A model generated the notes under the pieces. It was not told the origin of the DNA and searched no databases. It saw only the letters and a program-made list of their open reading frames with translations. Shown one piece after another: positions 1 to 7,785 of a stretch of 59,278 bases of DNA. Position numbers and translations under genes: made by a program. The stretch is from contig JBOFCO010000002.1 of assembly GCA_051646105.1 (NCBI GenBank), positions 1-59,278 of the forward strand. Direction: 5' to 3'. The stretch comes from JBOFCO01 sp051646105 (GTDB taxonomy: Bacteria > Pseudomonadota > Alphaproteobacteria > Rhodobacterales > Rhodobacteraceae). Every line of letters starts with the position of its first letter. Positions within the stretch are counted from its first letter, which is position 1.

Positions 1-75
1 TGGAACTACGAGGTTCAGAGCTGGCTGGCCCGCTACATCGGCGGCACGCCGATGCCCAAGCCTGTCTTCGAGTGA
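1..75 (+). CDS. 3' end of an unidentified CDS (partial)
   Basis: Frame 1 is open from the window edge to a TGA at 73-75 and reads 24 residues ending in ARYIGGTPMPKPVFE. The gene begins outside the window. The tail is too short to assign a family. It ends eight bases before the 3' end of the convergently oriented tRNA gene. Confidence 0.5.
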   Translation, partial: WNYEVQSWLARYIGGTPMPKPVFE

Positions 76-82
76 GCTGAAC

Positions 83-157
83 TGGTGCCCCGGGCAGGAG
101 TTGAACCTGCGACCTACCGCTTAGGAGGCGGTCGCTCTATCCCCTGAGCTACGGGGC
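83..157 (-). tRNA. tRNA-Arg (anticodon CCT)
   Basis: On the minus strand the sequence folds as a cloverleaf. The acceptor strands are GCCCCG and CGGGGC with an encoded CCA end. The D-arm has GCTC/GAGC, the anticodon stem ACCGC/GCGGT encloses loop CTCCTAA, and the T-arm is GCAGG-TTCAACT-CCTGC. The anticodon CCT reads AGG, hence arginine. The acceptor 5' boundary may be off by one base because one pair next to position 7 is imperfect as I read it. Confidence 0.93.
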
Positions 158-237
158 CGCACCGGCGTGACCACGGGATAGCGGCGAAAGGCACCGGTTA
201 CAAGAAAACCCTTGCATGCCGTGCAGACAGATAGCTG

Positions 238-1275
238 TCAGCAGGGGTTAAGGGGTGGTTCTCCCGCCAGATAACGCCTGACCTCCTCTGCGGCTTGTTC
301 GGCGGCATGGATGACCGTACGCAGCGATGCGCCAGCGATATGGGGCGTCAGCGTGACATTCGGCAGCGACAGCAACGGCCAGTCCGGCGGGCAGGGCTCG
401 ATCGCAAAGGTTTCCAGAACGGCACCACCCAGATGCCCGTTGGTCAGCATGCGGGACAGCGCGTCATAGTCGCAAAGCGGTCCGCGGGCAGTATTCACGA
501 ACAATGCGCCCGGTTTCATCTGTGCAAAGGTATCCGCATTCATCATGCCGCTGGTTTCATCGGTGACACGGGCATGCAGCGTAACGATATCCGATTGCGC
601 AAGAAGCGTTCCGAACGGCACCAGCGTGACACCGTCCGCAGCGTCCTGTGGCAGAAGCTGCACATAGGGGTCGTGCACCAGAACCCTGGCGCCAAAGGCC
701 CGCAGCAGCCGCACCACGCGGGAACCGATATTGCCATAGCCCACAACGCCAACCGTCATTTCGGAAAGCTCTCGCCCCGTCGTATCGGCACGATACAGAT
801 CGCCGCGCCAATGCCCCATGCGCAGGGCTTCGTGGCCGGCGCGGATTTTGCGCGTTTCGGCAAGGATCGCGCCAAGGGTGAATTCCGCCACAGCGCTGGA
901 ATTGCGCCCCGGGGTATTGACGACCAGCACGCCTTGGTCGTGCGCCGCCTGCATGTCGATATTGACCGGCCCACCCCGCGAAACCGCAATCATGCGCAAG
1001 GACGGCAAGGCATCAAGGACCCGACGCGAGACCGGAGCAAGATGCGTTACAAGGATTTCAGCATCAGCGACGAATCCGATGACACCATCCGGCGTGCCGA
1101 AATATTCCTTCAGCCCCTCAGTGCCCGGCTTGGTATGTCCCTGCTCCATCGGAATGTCCGGCCAGTCGTCAAGATGTTGACGGATCGAAAGTCCATCACC
1201 GCAGACCAGGCGCAGCTTTTCGGCAAAGATGTCGGGCAGCATGAAATGATCGCCGATGATCGCGATCCCTGTCAT
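238..1275 (-). CDS. D-isomer-specific 2-hydroxyacid dehydrogenase (phosphoglycerate dehydrogenase-like)
   Basis: Predicted cytoplasmic NAD(P)-dependent oxidoreductase of 345 aa that interconverts a 2-hydroxyacid and a 2-ketoacid. The Rossmann motif GYGNIG lies near residues 179-184. The catalytic Arg is in NTARG (about 263), the Glu in AIEP (about 293) and the His in TPHIAG (about 312), so all three catalytic positions are present. I chose the ATG at 1275 because it overlaps the kinase stop codon as ATGA and follows a GGGGGA ribosome site; a longer GTG start at 1311 is possible. The gene is the last of a regulator-kinase-dehydrogenase operon, which suggests it oxidises or reduces an intermediate of the sugar or polyol that the kinase phosphorylates. 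Substrate unknown. Confidence 0.88.
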   Translation of the reverse strand: MTGIAIIGDHFMLPDIFAEKLRLVCGDGLSIRQHLDDWPDIPMEQGHTKPGTEGLKEYFGTPDGVIGFVADAEILVTHLAPVSRRVLDALPSLRMIAVSRGGPVNIDMQAAHDQGVLVVNTPGRNSSAVAEFTLGAILAETRKIRAGHEALRMGHWRGDLYRADTTGRELSEMTVGVVGYGNIGSRVVRLLRAFGARVLVHDPYVQLLPQDAADGVTLVPFGTLLAQSDIVTLHARVTDETSGMMNADTFAQMKPGALFVNTARGPLCDYDALSRMLTNGHLGGAVLETFAIEPCPPDWPLLSLPNVTLTPHIAGASLRTVIHAAEQAAEEVRRYLAGEPPLNPC

Positions 1276-2828
1276 TTTTCCCCCGATTGCAGCGCCGCAA
1301 GCTGGTCCCACACCGGCGGAAGTAGCTGACGGGCCTGAAGATATGCCGGGAAAAGCCTGTCGTAGACACTGACCAGGGCCGGATCGGGGTGTTCCGCAGG
1401 GCCAAGTTGCGGGGTAACCCAGTCCGCGATGCAGGCGTTCATGTCAGGATAGGCGCCAATGGCCACGGCGGCCATCATTGCGGCGCCTGCTGCCCCTGCT
1501 TCCCCCCTTGCCGAGCTGCGGACGGGCACCCCCAATGCCGAGGCAAGGATGCCGCGCAACAACGTCGAACGGGCCGCGCCGCCGCTGATACGCACCTCTG
1601 GCGGTGCACCGCCCATCGCGGCGTAACAATCGCGCGCTGCCATGGCCAGCCCCTCGATCACGGCACGCACCAGATCGGGAAAGCGATGGCTGGCATTCAG
1701 CCCGACAAAGCCCGCACGGGCCGTGCTGTTGACAAAGGGGCCACGCTCCCCTGCTTCCGAGATATAGGGGTGATAAAGCATCGTACCCGGCCGGGTGGTG
1801 GCAAGCCAGCCGTCGATCCGGGAAATCAGGGCTGTGCGATCGGCCGGTTGGCCCAGATCGGCAAGCAGCGATTCCGCCAGCCCCAGCAGCCAGTCGATGT
1901 TCAATGTCGCCGCCATGTTCGATTGCATCTGTGCCGCCATGCCGGGGATCGGCAGCAACAACACATAGCCCGTGCGCAGATCGTTCGGAACGATCTGGTC
2001 GGTGCTTTCCGCCCGCATATGGATGCCCGTCGATCCCAGAACGGTGCAGGCGGCCATGGTGCCGGTATGAATGCCCGCCCCAAGCGCGGTACAGACGATA
2101 TCGATGTAGCCCAGAGAAACCGGCGTGCCCGCCAGCAGCCCCGTCTGTGCAGCGGCATCTGCAGACAGCGGATGTGATTGCTGGCTTCCATCGACCACCG
2201 GCGGCAGCAGCGCGCGACGGTGACGCAGATCAAGCGCGTCGATCACTGTATCGTCGTAATCGCGGCGGCGGAAATCACCAAATGTCGTGCAGGCTTCCGA
2301 CGGATCGGTGGCGCGGACCCCGGTCAGGTTCCAGTACAGGAAATCCTTGGGATGAAAGGCCGTTGCCGCCCGATCCAGCAGCTCGGGCAGATGCTTGTCC
2401 ATATGGCGAAGCTGCATGCCCATCTGACAGGTCGTCAGGCCCGTGCCGGTTGCGCGGAACCGGCCCGTATCGCCGGGACGCGAACGGTAGTCGCGAACGA
2501 TATCGGCAGATCGCGCATCCAGCCATATCCAGCCTTCGGTCAAGGGCGCACCCTGCGCATCGGCCAGCCAGGTGCCATCCCCCTGTGCCGTCACGGCAAT
2601 GCCGGCAGTGCGCGCGGCCAGATCGGGCAGCATGGTACCCAGTTCACGCAGTGTGGCCGCGCAAAGCCCCCAGGTTTCCGCCATATCCTGCACGGCAGCG
2701 CCATCCGGACGTGTTGTATACCGGTTCGGGCGCGCAGCGACGGCAAGCTGCTTTCCGGAAAGATCAAAGGCGACGGATTTGATGACCGATGTACCTGCGT
2801 CAATGCCGATCAGGATGTCCCGGCCCAT
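1272..2828 (-). CDS. FGGY-family carbohydrate kinase (erythritol kinase/xylulokinase-like)
   Basis: ATP-dependent sugar or polyol kinase, 518 aa, the usual FGGY length. The N-terminal phosphate-binding motif GIDAGTSVIKSVAFD is at residues 8-22. The sugar-side motifs AQGDGTW and WLDAR are near 90-110, and the C-terminal adenosine motif SGGAARS is near 412, followed by a Gly/Ala-rich GEAGAAGAA segment. The N-terminal style resembles erythritol kinases (EryA) of rhizobia and Brucella. EryA is likewise linked to a SorC-type regulator (EryD), but the dehydrogenase partner here differs, so the substrate is inferred only. It overlaps the downstream dehydrogenase by 4 nt (ATGA), indicating translational coupling, and starts 68 nt after the regulator. 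Confidence 0.85.
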   Translation of the reverse strand: MGRDILIGIDAGTSVIKSVAFDLSGKQLAVAARPNRYTTRPDGAAVQDMAETWGLCAATLRELGTMLPDLAARTAGIAVTAQGDGTWLADAQGAPLTEGWIWLDARSADIVRDYRSRPGDTGRFRATGTGLTTCQMGMQLRHMDKHLPELLDRAATAFHPKDFLYWNLTGVRATDPSEACTTFGDFRRRDYDDTVIDALDLRHRRALLPPVVDGSQQSHPLSADAAAQTGLLAGTPVSLGYIDIVCTALGAGIHTGTMAACTVLGSTGIHMRAESTDQIVPNDLRTGYVLLLPIPGMAAQMQSNMAATLNIDWLLGLAESLLADLGQPADRTALISRIDGWLATTRPGTMLYHPYISEAGERGPFVNSTARAGFVGLNASHRFPDLVRAVIEGLAMAARDCYAAMGGAPPEVRISGGAARSTLLRGILASALGVPVRSSARGEAGAAGAAMMAAVAIGAYPDMNACIADWVTPQLGPAEHPDPALVSVYDRLFPAYLQARQLLPPVWDQLAALQSGEK

Positions 2829-2896
2829 CTCAGCGCTGACCAGTCATCAGATGAATGTAAGTCATTCTTCGCTTCCCTCCGGATACGACACTTCGA

Positions 2897-3862
2897 TCAG
2901 GGCGTGGTGCTGTCGATCACGGCCCTTGCCGTGCGCTCATCGGTTATGAGCCCGCCAAGCAGGCCGCTGTTCAGCACCGCCATGATTGCCTGCGCCTTGT
3001 TGCGCCCGCCTGCCAATGCCACGATCCGCCGACCGCGCAACGCAGCCAGCGGCAGCGACATCGTTCGCGCCGCAAGGCCGGTTTTGACGGCATGGCCCTT
3101 GGTATCGAAAAAGTGGCCCAGCATTTCCCCCATGCCACCCCGGGCGCGGACTTCGGTGATTTCGGCAGGTTCGATCATCTGCGATGAAACCAGTTGTGCC
3201 TCCGGTTCGGCAGTGCCGATGCCTACGAACATCAGGTCGGCTTTCGAAGCCAGGTCGAACACATCGCGCACGCCGCGCTGGGCCAGCAGAACCTCGCGAT
3301 CCTCAATGGTGTTTGCGAAGAATGGCACCGGCATAACATAGGCTGTCGCGCCGGTCTTTTCCGCAAGCCGGTGCATCACGTCATGCGGATTGGCGGCGAA
3401 ATTGCGTGTCAGCCCACCCAGAAGCGACACAAACCGCGTTCCTGTTGCGGCAAGGCGTGGCAACTGGGCGACCGCCGCCGAAAGCGTTCGCCCATGGCCG
3501 ATGCCCACCAGACGATCGCCGCCGCTTTCAATTTCCCGCTGAAGAAAATCGGCCCCTGCGATGCCAAGCGCCCGCAAGGGCAGCCCGCCCTCTTCCAGAT
3601 CGGGTACGACCTGACAATATTTCAGACCGAACCGGTCGGACAGCGTGGCCTCCATCTGCACACATTCGGCGATATCACCGTCAATCCGTACCTTGACCAT
3701 GCCATCCTGATTGGCACGCATGATCAGCCTGTGCGCCTTTACATTGGTGACGCCAAGCCTGCTGGCGACCTCTGCCTGGGTCATGCCCGCAGCGTAGTGC
3801 AGCCAGGCCGCACGGACGGCAAGGCTTTCATCCTGATCACGCTTTGCGGTGGCACGGGCCAT
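2897..3862 (-). CDS. SorC-family sugar-binding transcriptional regulator
   Basis: DNA-binding regulator of 321 aa. An N-terminal helix-turn-helix at about residues 24-50 (GMTQAEVASRLGVTNVKAHR) is followed by a SorC/DeoR-type sugar-phosphate-binding domain. That domain carries the family hallmarks VGIGHGRTL, SLLGG and VGIG, and ends in a segment rich in RRIVALAGG. These proteins usually repress or activate the adjacent sugar operon in response to a phosphorylated sugar. It is the first gene of the operon with the FGGY kinase and the dehydrogenase, so it is probably their autoregulated local regulator. It is transcribed away from the LacI-family gene across a shared promoter region. Confidence 0.88.
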   Translation of the reverse strand: MARATAKRDQDESLAVRAAWLHYAAGMTQAEVASRLGVTNVKAHRLIMRANQDGMVKVRIDGDIAECVQMEATLSDRFGLKYCQVVPDLEEGGLPLRALGIAGADFLQREIESGGDRLVGIGHGRTLSAAVAQLPRLAATGTRFVSLLGGLTRNFAANPHDVMHRLAEKTGATAYVMPVPFFANTIEDREVLLAQRGVRDVFDLASKADLMFVGIGTAEPEAQLVSSQMIEPAEITEVRARGGMGEMLGHFFDTKGHAVKTGLAARTMSLPLAALRGRRIVALAGGRNKAQAIMAVLNSGLLGGLITDERTARAVIDSTTP

Positions 3863-3883
3863 ACATCCCCCGTCGGGCTTTAT

Positions 3884-3899
3884 GTGAATTATTTTTCAC
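3884..3899. promoter_or_regulatory. Inverted repeat upstream of the SorC regulator (possible operator)
   Basis: GTGAA-N6-TTCAC lies about 20-35 bp upstream of the SorC start in an AT-rich stretch. The AT-rich patch and the dyad fit an operator overlapping a promoter, but the arms are only 5 bp. Coordinates could be off by one. Confidence 0.3.
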
Positions 3900-4105
3900 G
3901 TCACGTAAAATTTTGCAAAATATGCGCGGCGCTGTCAATCGGGCCTTTTCGCGCCCGCTTGCCCTCGGGCGTCCGGGTGCAATCGTCAGGTTCCGGCGAA
4001 TTGAAAAGAATGGGGGAGCGTTTTGGCCCACCGCTCCCCCGAAATCCAGATCGCCTTTGGAAAGAGAGCTTGCAGGGCGGGCTGGATGCTGTCGGCCATA
4101 TGAAG

Positions 4106-4121
4106 CCGTTAGCGATAACAT
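4106..4121. promoter_or_regulatory. GntR-type operator candidate in front of the LacI-family gene
   Basis: CCGTTAGCGATAACAT contains a perfect GTTA-N4-TAAC dyad. It matches the enterobacterial GntR consensus, recalled as ATGTTA-N4-TAACAT, at 10 of the 12 specified bases. The downstream regulator is closest in sequence style to GntR, so autoregulation is plausible. Confidence 0.45.
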
Positions 4122-4251
4122 ACAGGTAAGGTGAGCCTTGGACAAGCAAAACGTTTGCGATTACGTTTCGCACATGCCATGCGGGATGGTAGGGCACATC
4201 CCCGCGCCATTCGCAAATGGCATGAAAAGAGCCCGAACAAGAGGACGCACC

Positions 4252-5286
4252 TTGAGCAACGACACACGGTCTCAGCCCCGCCGCACATTGACGCTTCGTG
4301 ATGTTTCTGAAGCTTCCGGCGTAAGCGAGATGACGGTCAGCCGGGTGTTGCGAAGCAGGGGAGACGTGTCAGAGGCGACGCGGGAACGTGTTCTGACCGC
4401 CGCAAGAAGCCTGGGCTATGTGCCCAACAAGATCGCGGGAGCACTTGCGAGCCAAAGGGTGAACCTTGTCGCAGTCATTATCCCGTCGATGTCGAACATG
4501 GTGTTTCCCGAAGTCATGATGGGTATCACCGAAGAGCTGGAGGATACCGGTCTTCAGGCGGTCGTCGGAATAACGAATTACCAGCCTGACCGGGAAGAGG
4601 CGGTACTTTACGAAATGCTGTCCTGGCGCCCGTCGGGTGTTATCATCGCCGGGCTTGAACATACCCCGGCGGCACGGGCAATGCTGGAAAACGCCGGTAT
4701 CCCGATTGTCGAGATCATGGATGTCGACGGCGATGCCGTGGATTCCGTGGTGGGCATTTCCCATCATCGCGCCGGGATCGAAATGGCCCGCGAAATCCTG
4801 CGGGCGGGCTATCGGCGGATCGGTTTTCTGGGCACCAAGATGCCGCTGGACCATCGTGCCCGCAAGCGGATGGAGGGGTTCGAGCAAGGCCTGGCCGAGG
4901 CTGGCGTTGCCCTTGTAGATCGAGAATTCTACTCCGGCGGCTCGGCGCTGCTGAAGGGGCGCGAGATGACGGAAGCAATCCTGAAGCGGACACCCGATCT
5001 GGATTTTCTGTATTATTCCAATGACATGATCGGGGCGGGCGGATTGCTGTACTGCCTGGACAAGGGCATTGATGTTCCGGGCAAGCTGGGACTTGCCGGG
5101 TTCAACGGTGTGGAGTTGCTGGATGGCTTGCCGCGCAGGTTGGCCACCATGGATGCCTGCCGCCGCGAAGTCGGAATTCGGGCCGCACGGATCATCGCAG
5201 GCAAGGGCGGCGATGGTGTTGTCGGCGGTGTGCGAGAGGTTCTGAAACCATCGCTGCAACGCGGGGATACGATCCGCGTGCGCTAA
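4252..5286 (+). CDS. LacI-family transcriptional regulator (GntR/gluconate-repressor-like)
   Basis: 344-aa repressor-type regulator. The LacI helix-turn-helix (TLRDVSEASGVSEMTVSRVL) lies at about residues 12-32 with the hinge region (LGYVPNKIAGALAS) after it. A periplasmic-binding-protein-like effector domain follows. Segments such as IPSMSNMVFPEVMMGI, MLSWRPSGVI and AGIPIVEIMD resemble E. coli GntR. I chose the TTG at 4252 because GAGGA sits 6 nt upstream; an ATG at 4222 or a TTG at 4138 would extend the N-terminus. The gene has no plus-strand partner. Its stop overlaps the convergent rhomboid gene by a few bases. It probably senses a sugar acid or related ligand and may act on the divergent operon or on distant genes. 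Confidence 0.87.
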   Translation: MSNDTRSQPRRTLTLRDVSEASGVSEMTVSRVLRSRGDVSEATRERVLTAARSLGYVPNKIAGALASQRVNLVAVIIPSMSNMVFPEVMMGITEELEDTGLQAVVGITNYQPDREEAVLYEMLSWRPSGVIIAGLEHTPAARAMLENAGIPIVEIMDVDGDAVDSVVGISHHRAGIEMAREILRAGYRRIGFLGTKMPLDHRARKRMEGFEQGLAEAGVALVDREFYSGGSALLKGREMTEAILKRTPDLDFLYYSNDMIGAGGLLYCLDKGIDVPGKLGLAGFNGVELLDGLPRRLATMDACRREVGIRAARIIAGKGGDGVVGGVREVLKPSLQRGDTIRVR

Positions 5287-5942
5287 CTTGCCCTGCGACG
5301 ATCCTGAACCGCAGCAACCAGCGCGCCGGCAAGAAACCCACCCAGATGCGTCTGCCAGGCCAAAAGACCATCCATAGCCCACCACATGGCTATATTAAGC
5401 AGGATCAGCCACAGCACGGATTGCATCACCGGCCGAAGCCCGCGAAATCCAGGCCGTCTTTCACGGAAATCCTGCCAGGTGATCGCGCCTGCAAGTCCGA
5501 AAAGTGCGCCGGATGCGCCGACCATTGGCAGCGGCACACGCGAGAGCATGGCAAAACCTACGGCGCCGCCAAAAAGCGCAGCCGCAAAGATAATCACCAT
5601 TGCGCCCGCGCCGCGGCGATCAGCCACGACACGACCCAGACCGAACAGGGTCAGCATGTTCAACACCAGATGCATCATTCCGCCATGCAGGAAGCCATAG
5701 CTGAAGAACATGGTCAGCGGTTGCAGAGGATAGTTCGGCTGCCAGTCGTGCAAAAGACCGGCCCAGAATCCGCCGTTGGCATAGGCAAAGCGTCGCCACC
5801 ACGCCGCCCCCCAAAGCCCAAGATCGGCTCCGGTCAGCAACAGCTCTGGCAGGGCACACGCCATGCAGATCGCCACCAGAACCAGTGTCGTGCTGTCCGG
5901 GCCAGACCTGTCTGGTTGATCGGTTGGGTTCGTCATGGTCAA
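5283..5942 (-). CDS. Rhomboid-family intramembrane serine protease
   Basis: 219-aa polytopic inner-membrane protein that would cleave transmembrane substrates. The catalytic Ser is in GASGALFG (Ser144) and the catalytic His is in THLGGFLAG (His199). The HGGMMHLVLN element near 86-95 supplies the oxyanion-side His and Asn residues. About six membrane helices are visible, the bacterial rhomboid core. It begins 45 bp after the exosortase stop on the same strand, so it may be cotranscribed with it. Its 3' end overlaps the convergent LacI-family gene. No substrate can be named from context. Confidence 0.87.
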   Translation of the reverse strand: MTMTNPTDQPDRSGPDSTTLVLVAICMACALPELLLTGADLGLWGAAWWRRFAYANGGFWAGLLHDWQPNYPLQPLTMFFSYGFLHGGMMHLVLNMLTLFGLGRVVADRRGAGAMVIIFAAALFGGAVGFAMLSRVPLPMVGASGALFGLAGAITWQDFRERRPGFRGLRPVMQSVLWLILLNIAMWWAMDGLLAWQTHLGGFLAGALVAAVQDRRRAS

Positions 5943-5987
5943 GGCATCGCCCGCGCCGCGACCATCCGCAAGGCCGGTTTTGGCGAA

Positions 5988-7631
5988 CTAGCCTGCGTTT
6001 TCACTGCCGATGACGGATATCGGCACAAAGCGGGGCAGCGGTTGCAGCCCCTTCTCCATGAAGCGAAGCAGCCGTGATTCTGCATCGGCCTCCGTTTCGC
6101 CGGGGTTGATCGGGGTGATGAAGCGCACCATAGCGCCGTCTGTCCGGCCCGTCGTCAGGCTGTCGTATACAACGCTGACCTTGGCACGGAAGTCGTTGGT
6201 CATCCGCTTGCCGCGCTGTTCGAACCAGTAATAGACAAGCTGCTTTGAAAGCCCTTTCTGAATGACGGCGCGGTTGACGGTGAAGCTGCCGTAGGGTGTG
6301 CCTGGCATCGCAACCTGATGCGGTTCCAGGCTGAAAATCTCCCACCCGCCGACGGGCAGGCAGACTTCGGGCGAATGGATGCCGGAGCCCTCGGTCTGGT
6401 TCGCATAAAAGGCGACGAATATGTTGACGGCCGCCGTTTCCGCTGGATCGGAAAAGCTGCTGTTCAGGTAGTCATCCGCAGCCAGCGTAGTTTCGACATC
6501 CGGGTCAAGCGGTGTGGAATAGCCTGACCAGTCGTCAATCCGGCGCGGGAACAGACCAAAGGGATCACGGCTGATTTCAACGTTGCTTCCCTTTTGCGCA
6601 ACCATCCAGAAAGCGGATGCAGCAAGGGTCAGCCCAACGGCCAGAACCAGCGCGGCAGAAACAGCGATGCCAAAAACGCGGCCGAAGATGCCGCCAAGCC
6701 CGTCGAAATCAAGATCGATCGTTTCGGACAGGCTTTTGGGTTCGGTTGTCAGCCGCTGAAGCCCCATGGCCATCAGGAACAGGATGCCGACGCAGATCAG
6801 GAAGATCACCCAGCCTTCGAAGAAATGCAGGAATCCTTCGGCCTGTTCGATACCATAGCTGTTCACCAGAATACCGATAACGCCAATGCGGACCGAATTC
6901 ATCAGCACGGTAATCGGGGCAGCCGCCAGAAGCAGCAGCGCCTTGTGCCAGATCGGACCCCGATAAAGGATCGAAAACAGGTAGGAAAAGCTAAGGATCG
7001 GGAACAGATAGCGCAGGCCGGAACAGGCTTCCGCCACCTGAAGCTTGTAGACACCCAGATCAATCACATTGCCTTCGAGATAGACGGGGATTCCGGCCAG
7101 CCCCACGAACCACACGCCCAGTGCAGAGGATATCCATTGCAGGGTGATCGTCAGCTTCCAGTACAAAAGCTGCGGCAGCGGCAACATGAACACCAGATGC
7201 AGGACGGGCAACTGATGCTGTCTGCCACGCGCCCAGCCGAAAACCGTCAGCACCACACCGCCCACCCAGATGATGAAGGCATAGGTGACGATGTCGTCGA
7301 TGCGGGCCAGATTACCCAGGAAAGCCAGGATCAGCGCCAGCGCCACGACCAGAACCCCCGGCCAACGATCAGGCGGGTTGGCCACTGGAAGCGGGGTTCG
7401 CCGCAATTCCCGAAGGAACAGATACAGCGAAATCAACGGGATCAACGGCCCGTGCGAATACTCGGGGGTGGCCCATGCCTTGGCCAGGGAAACGAAACCC
7501 GACCAGAACAGCGGCAAAGAGACCGCAAGAAGCGCCACAAACAGCAGAAAACCAATGGACAGACCGCTGCGCTGCTGCGCCGTGACCGCAGGATTCATGG
7601 TCGTGTCAGGAGTGTTCATCGGTCCGGTCAT
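5988..7631 (-). CDS. xrtD: VPLPA-CTERM-type exosortase XrtD fused to an EpsI domain
   Basis: Inner-membrane cysteine protease/transpeptidase that processes C-terminal sorting tags of exported proteins. The N-terminal part has eight or more hydrophobic helices. The exosortase triad is present: Cys in EACSGLRYL (about 203), Arg in SVRIGVIG (about 247) and His in FLHFFEGW (about 268). The C-terminal part is a periplasmic EpsI domain with HSPEVCLPVGGW near 418-429. The IEQAEGFLHFFEGW region and the fused EpsI point to the XrtD type rather than XrtA. The family is known to act on VPLPA-CTERM proteins, none of which I find in the window. The start is uncertain: ATGs at 7631 and 7619 and a GTG at 7688 are possible. 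It lies next to a full EPS export set. Confidence 0.86.
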   Translation of the reverse strand: MTGPMNTPDTTMNPAVTAQQRSGLSIGFLLFVALLAVSLPLFWSGFVSLAKAWATPEYSHGPLIPLISLYLFLRELRRTPLPVANPPDRWPGVLVVALALILAFLGNLARIDDIVTYAFIIWVGGVVLTVFGWARGRQHQLPVLHLVFMLPLPQLLYWKLTITLQWISSALGVWFVGLAGIPVYLEGNVIDLGVYKLQVAEACSGLRYLFPILSFSYLFSILYRGPIWHKALLLLAAAPITVLMNSVRIGVIGILVNSYGIEQAEGFLHFFEGWVIFLICVGILFLMAMGLQRLTTEPKSLSETIDLDFDGLGGIFGRVFGIAVSAALVLAVGLTLAASAFWMVAQKGSNVEISRDPFGLFPRRIDDWSGYSTPLDPDVETTLAADDYLNSSFSDPAETAAVNIFVAFYANQTEGSGIHSPEVCLPVGGWEIFSLEPHQVAMPGTPYGSFTVNRAVIQKGLSKQLVYYWFEQRGKRMTNDFRAKVSVVYDSLTTGRTDGAMVRFITPINPGETEADAESRLLRFMEKGLQPLPRFVPISVIGSENAG

Positions 7632-7744
7632 TGTTACGCGTGGCGATTGCCGCAGACTTGAATTGTGCGCCCTTTCCACCCTGCGCACCAGATAGTGCCC
7701 GCATGGCAGATTCGCACGAAACTAAACCGTGATTGATGGCGTTT

Positions 7745-7772
7745 TCAGGGCGCATCGCATGGTACGCCCTGA
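7745..7772 (-). terminator. Hairpin after the beta-barrel gene
   Basis: TCAGGGCG and CGCCCTGA form an 8-bp stem around a 12-nt loop, just after the stop of the outer-membrane protein gene and before the exosortase start. No T-run follows on the minus strand, so it may be an attenuator or an mRNA-stabilising hairpin rather than a strong intrinsic terminator. Confidence 0.4.
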
Positions 7773-7785
7773 TTTCGTTACCGGT

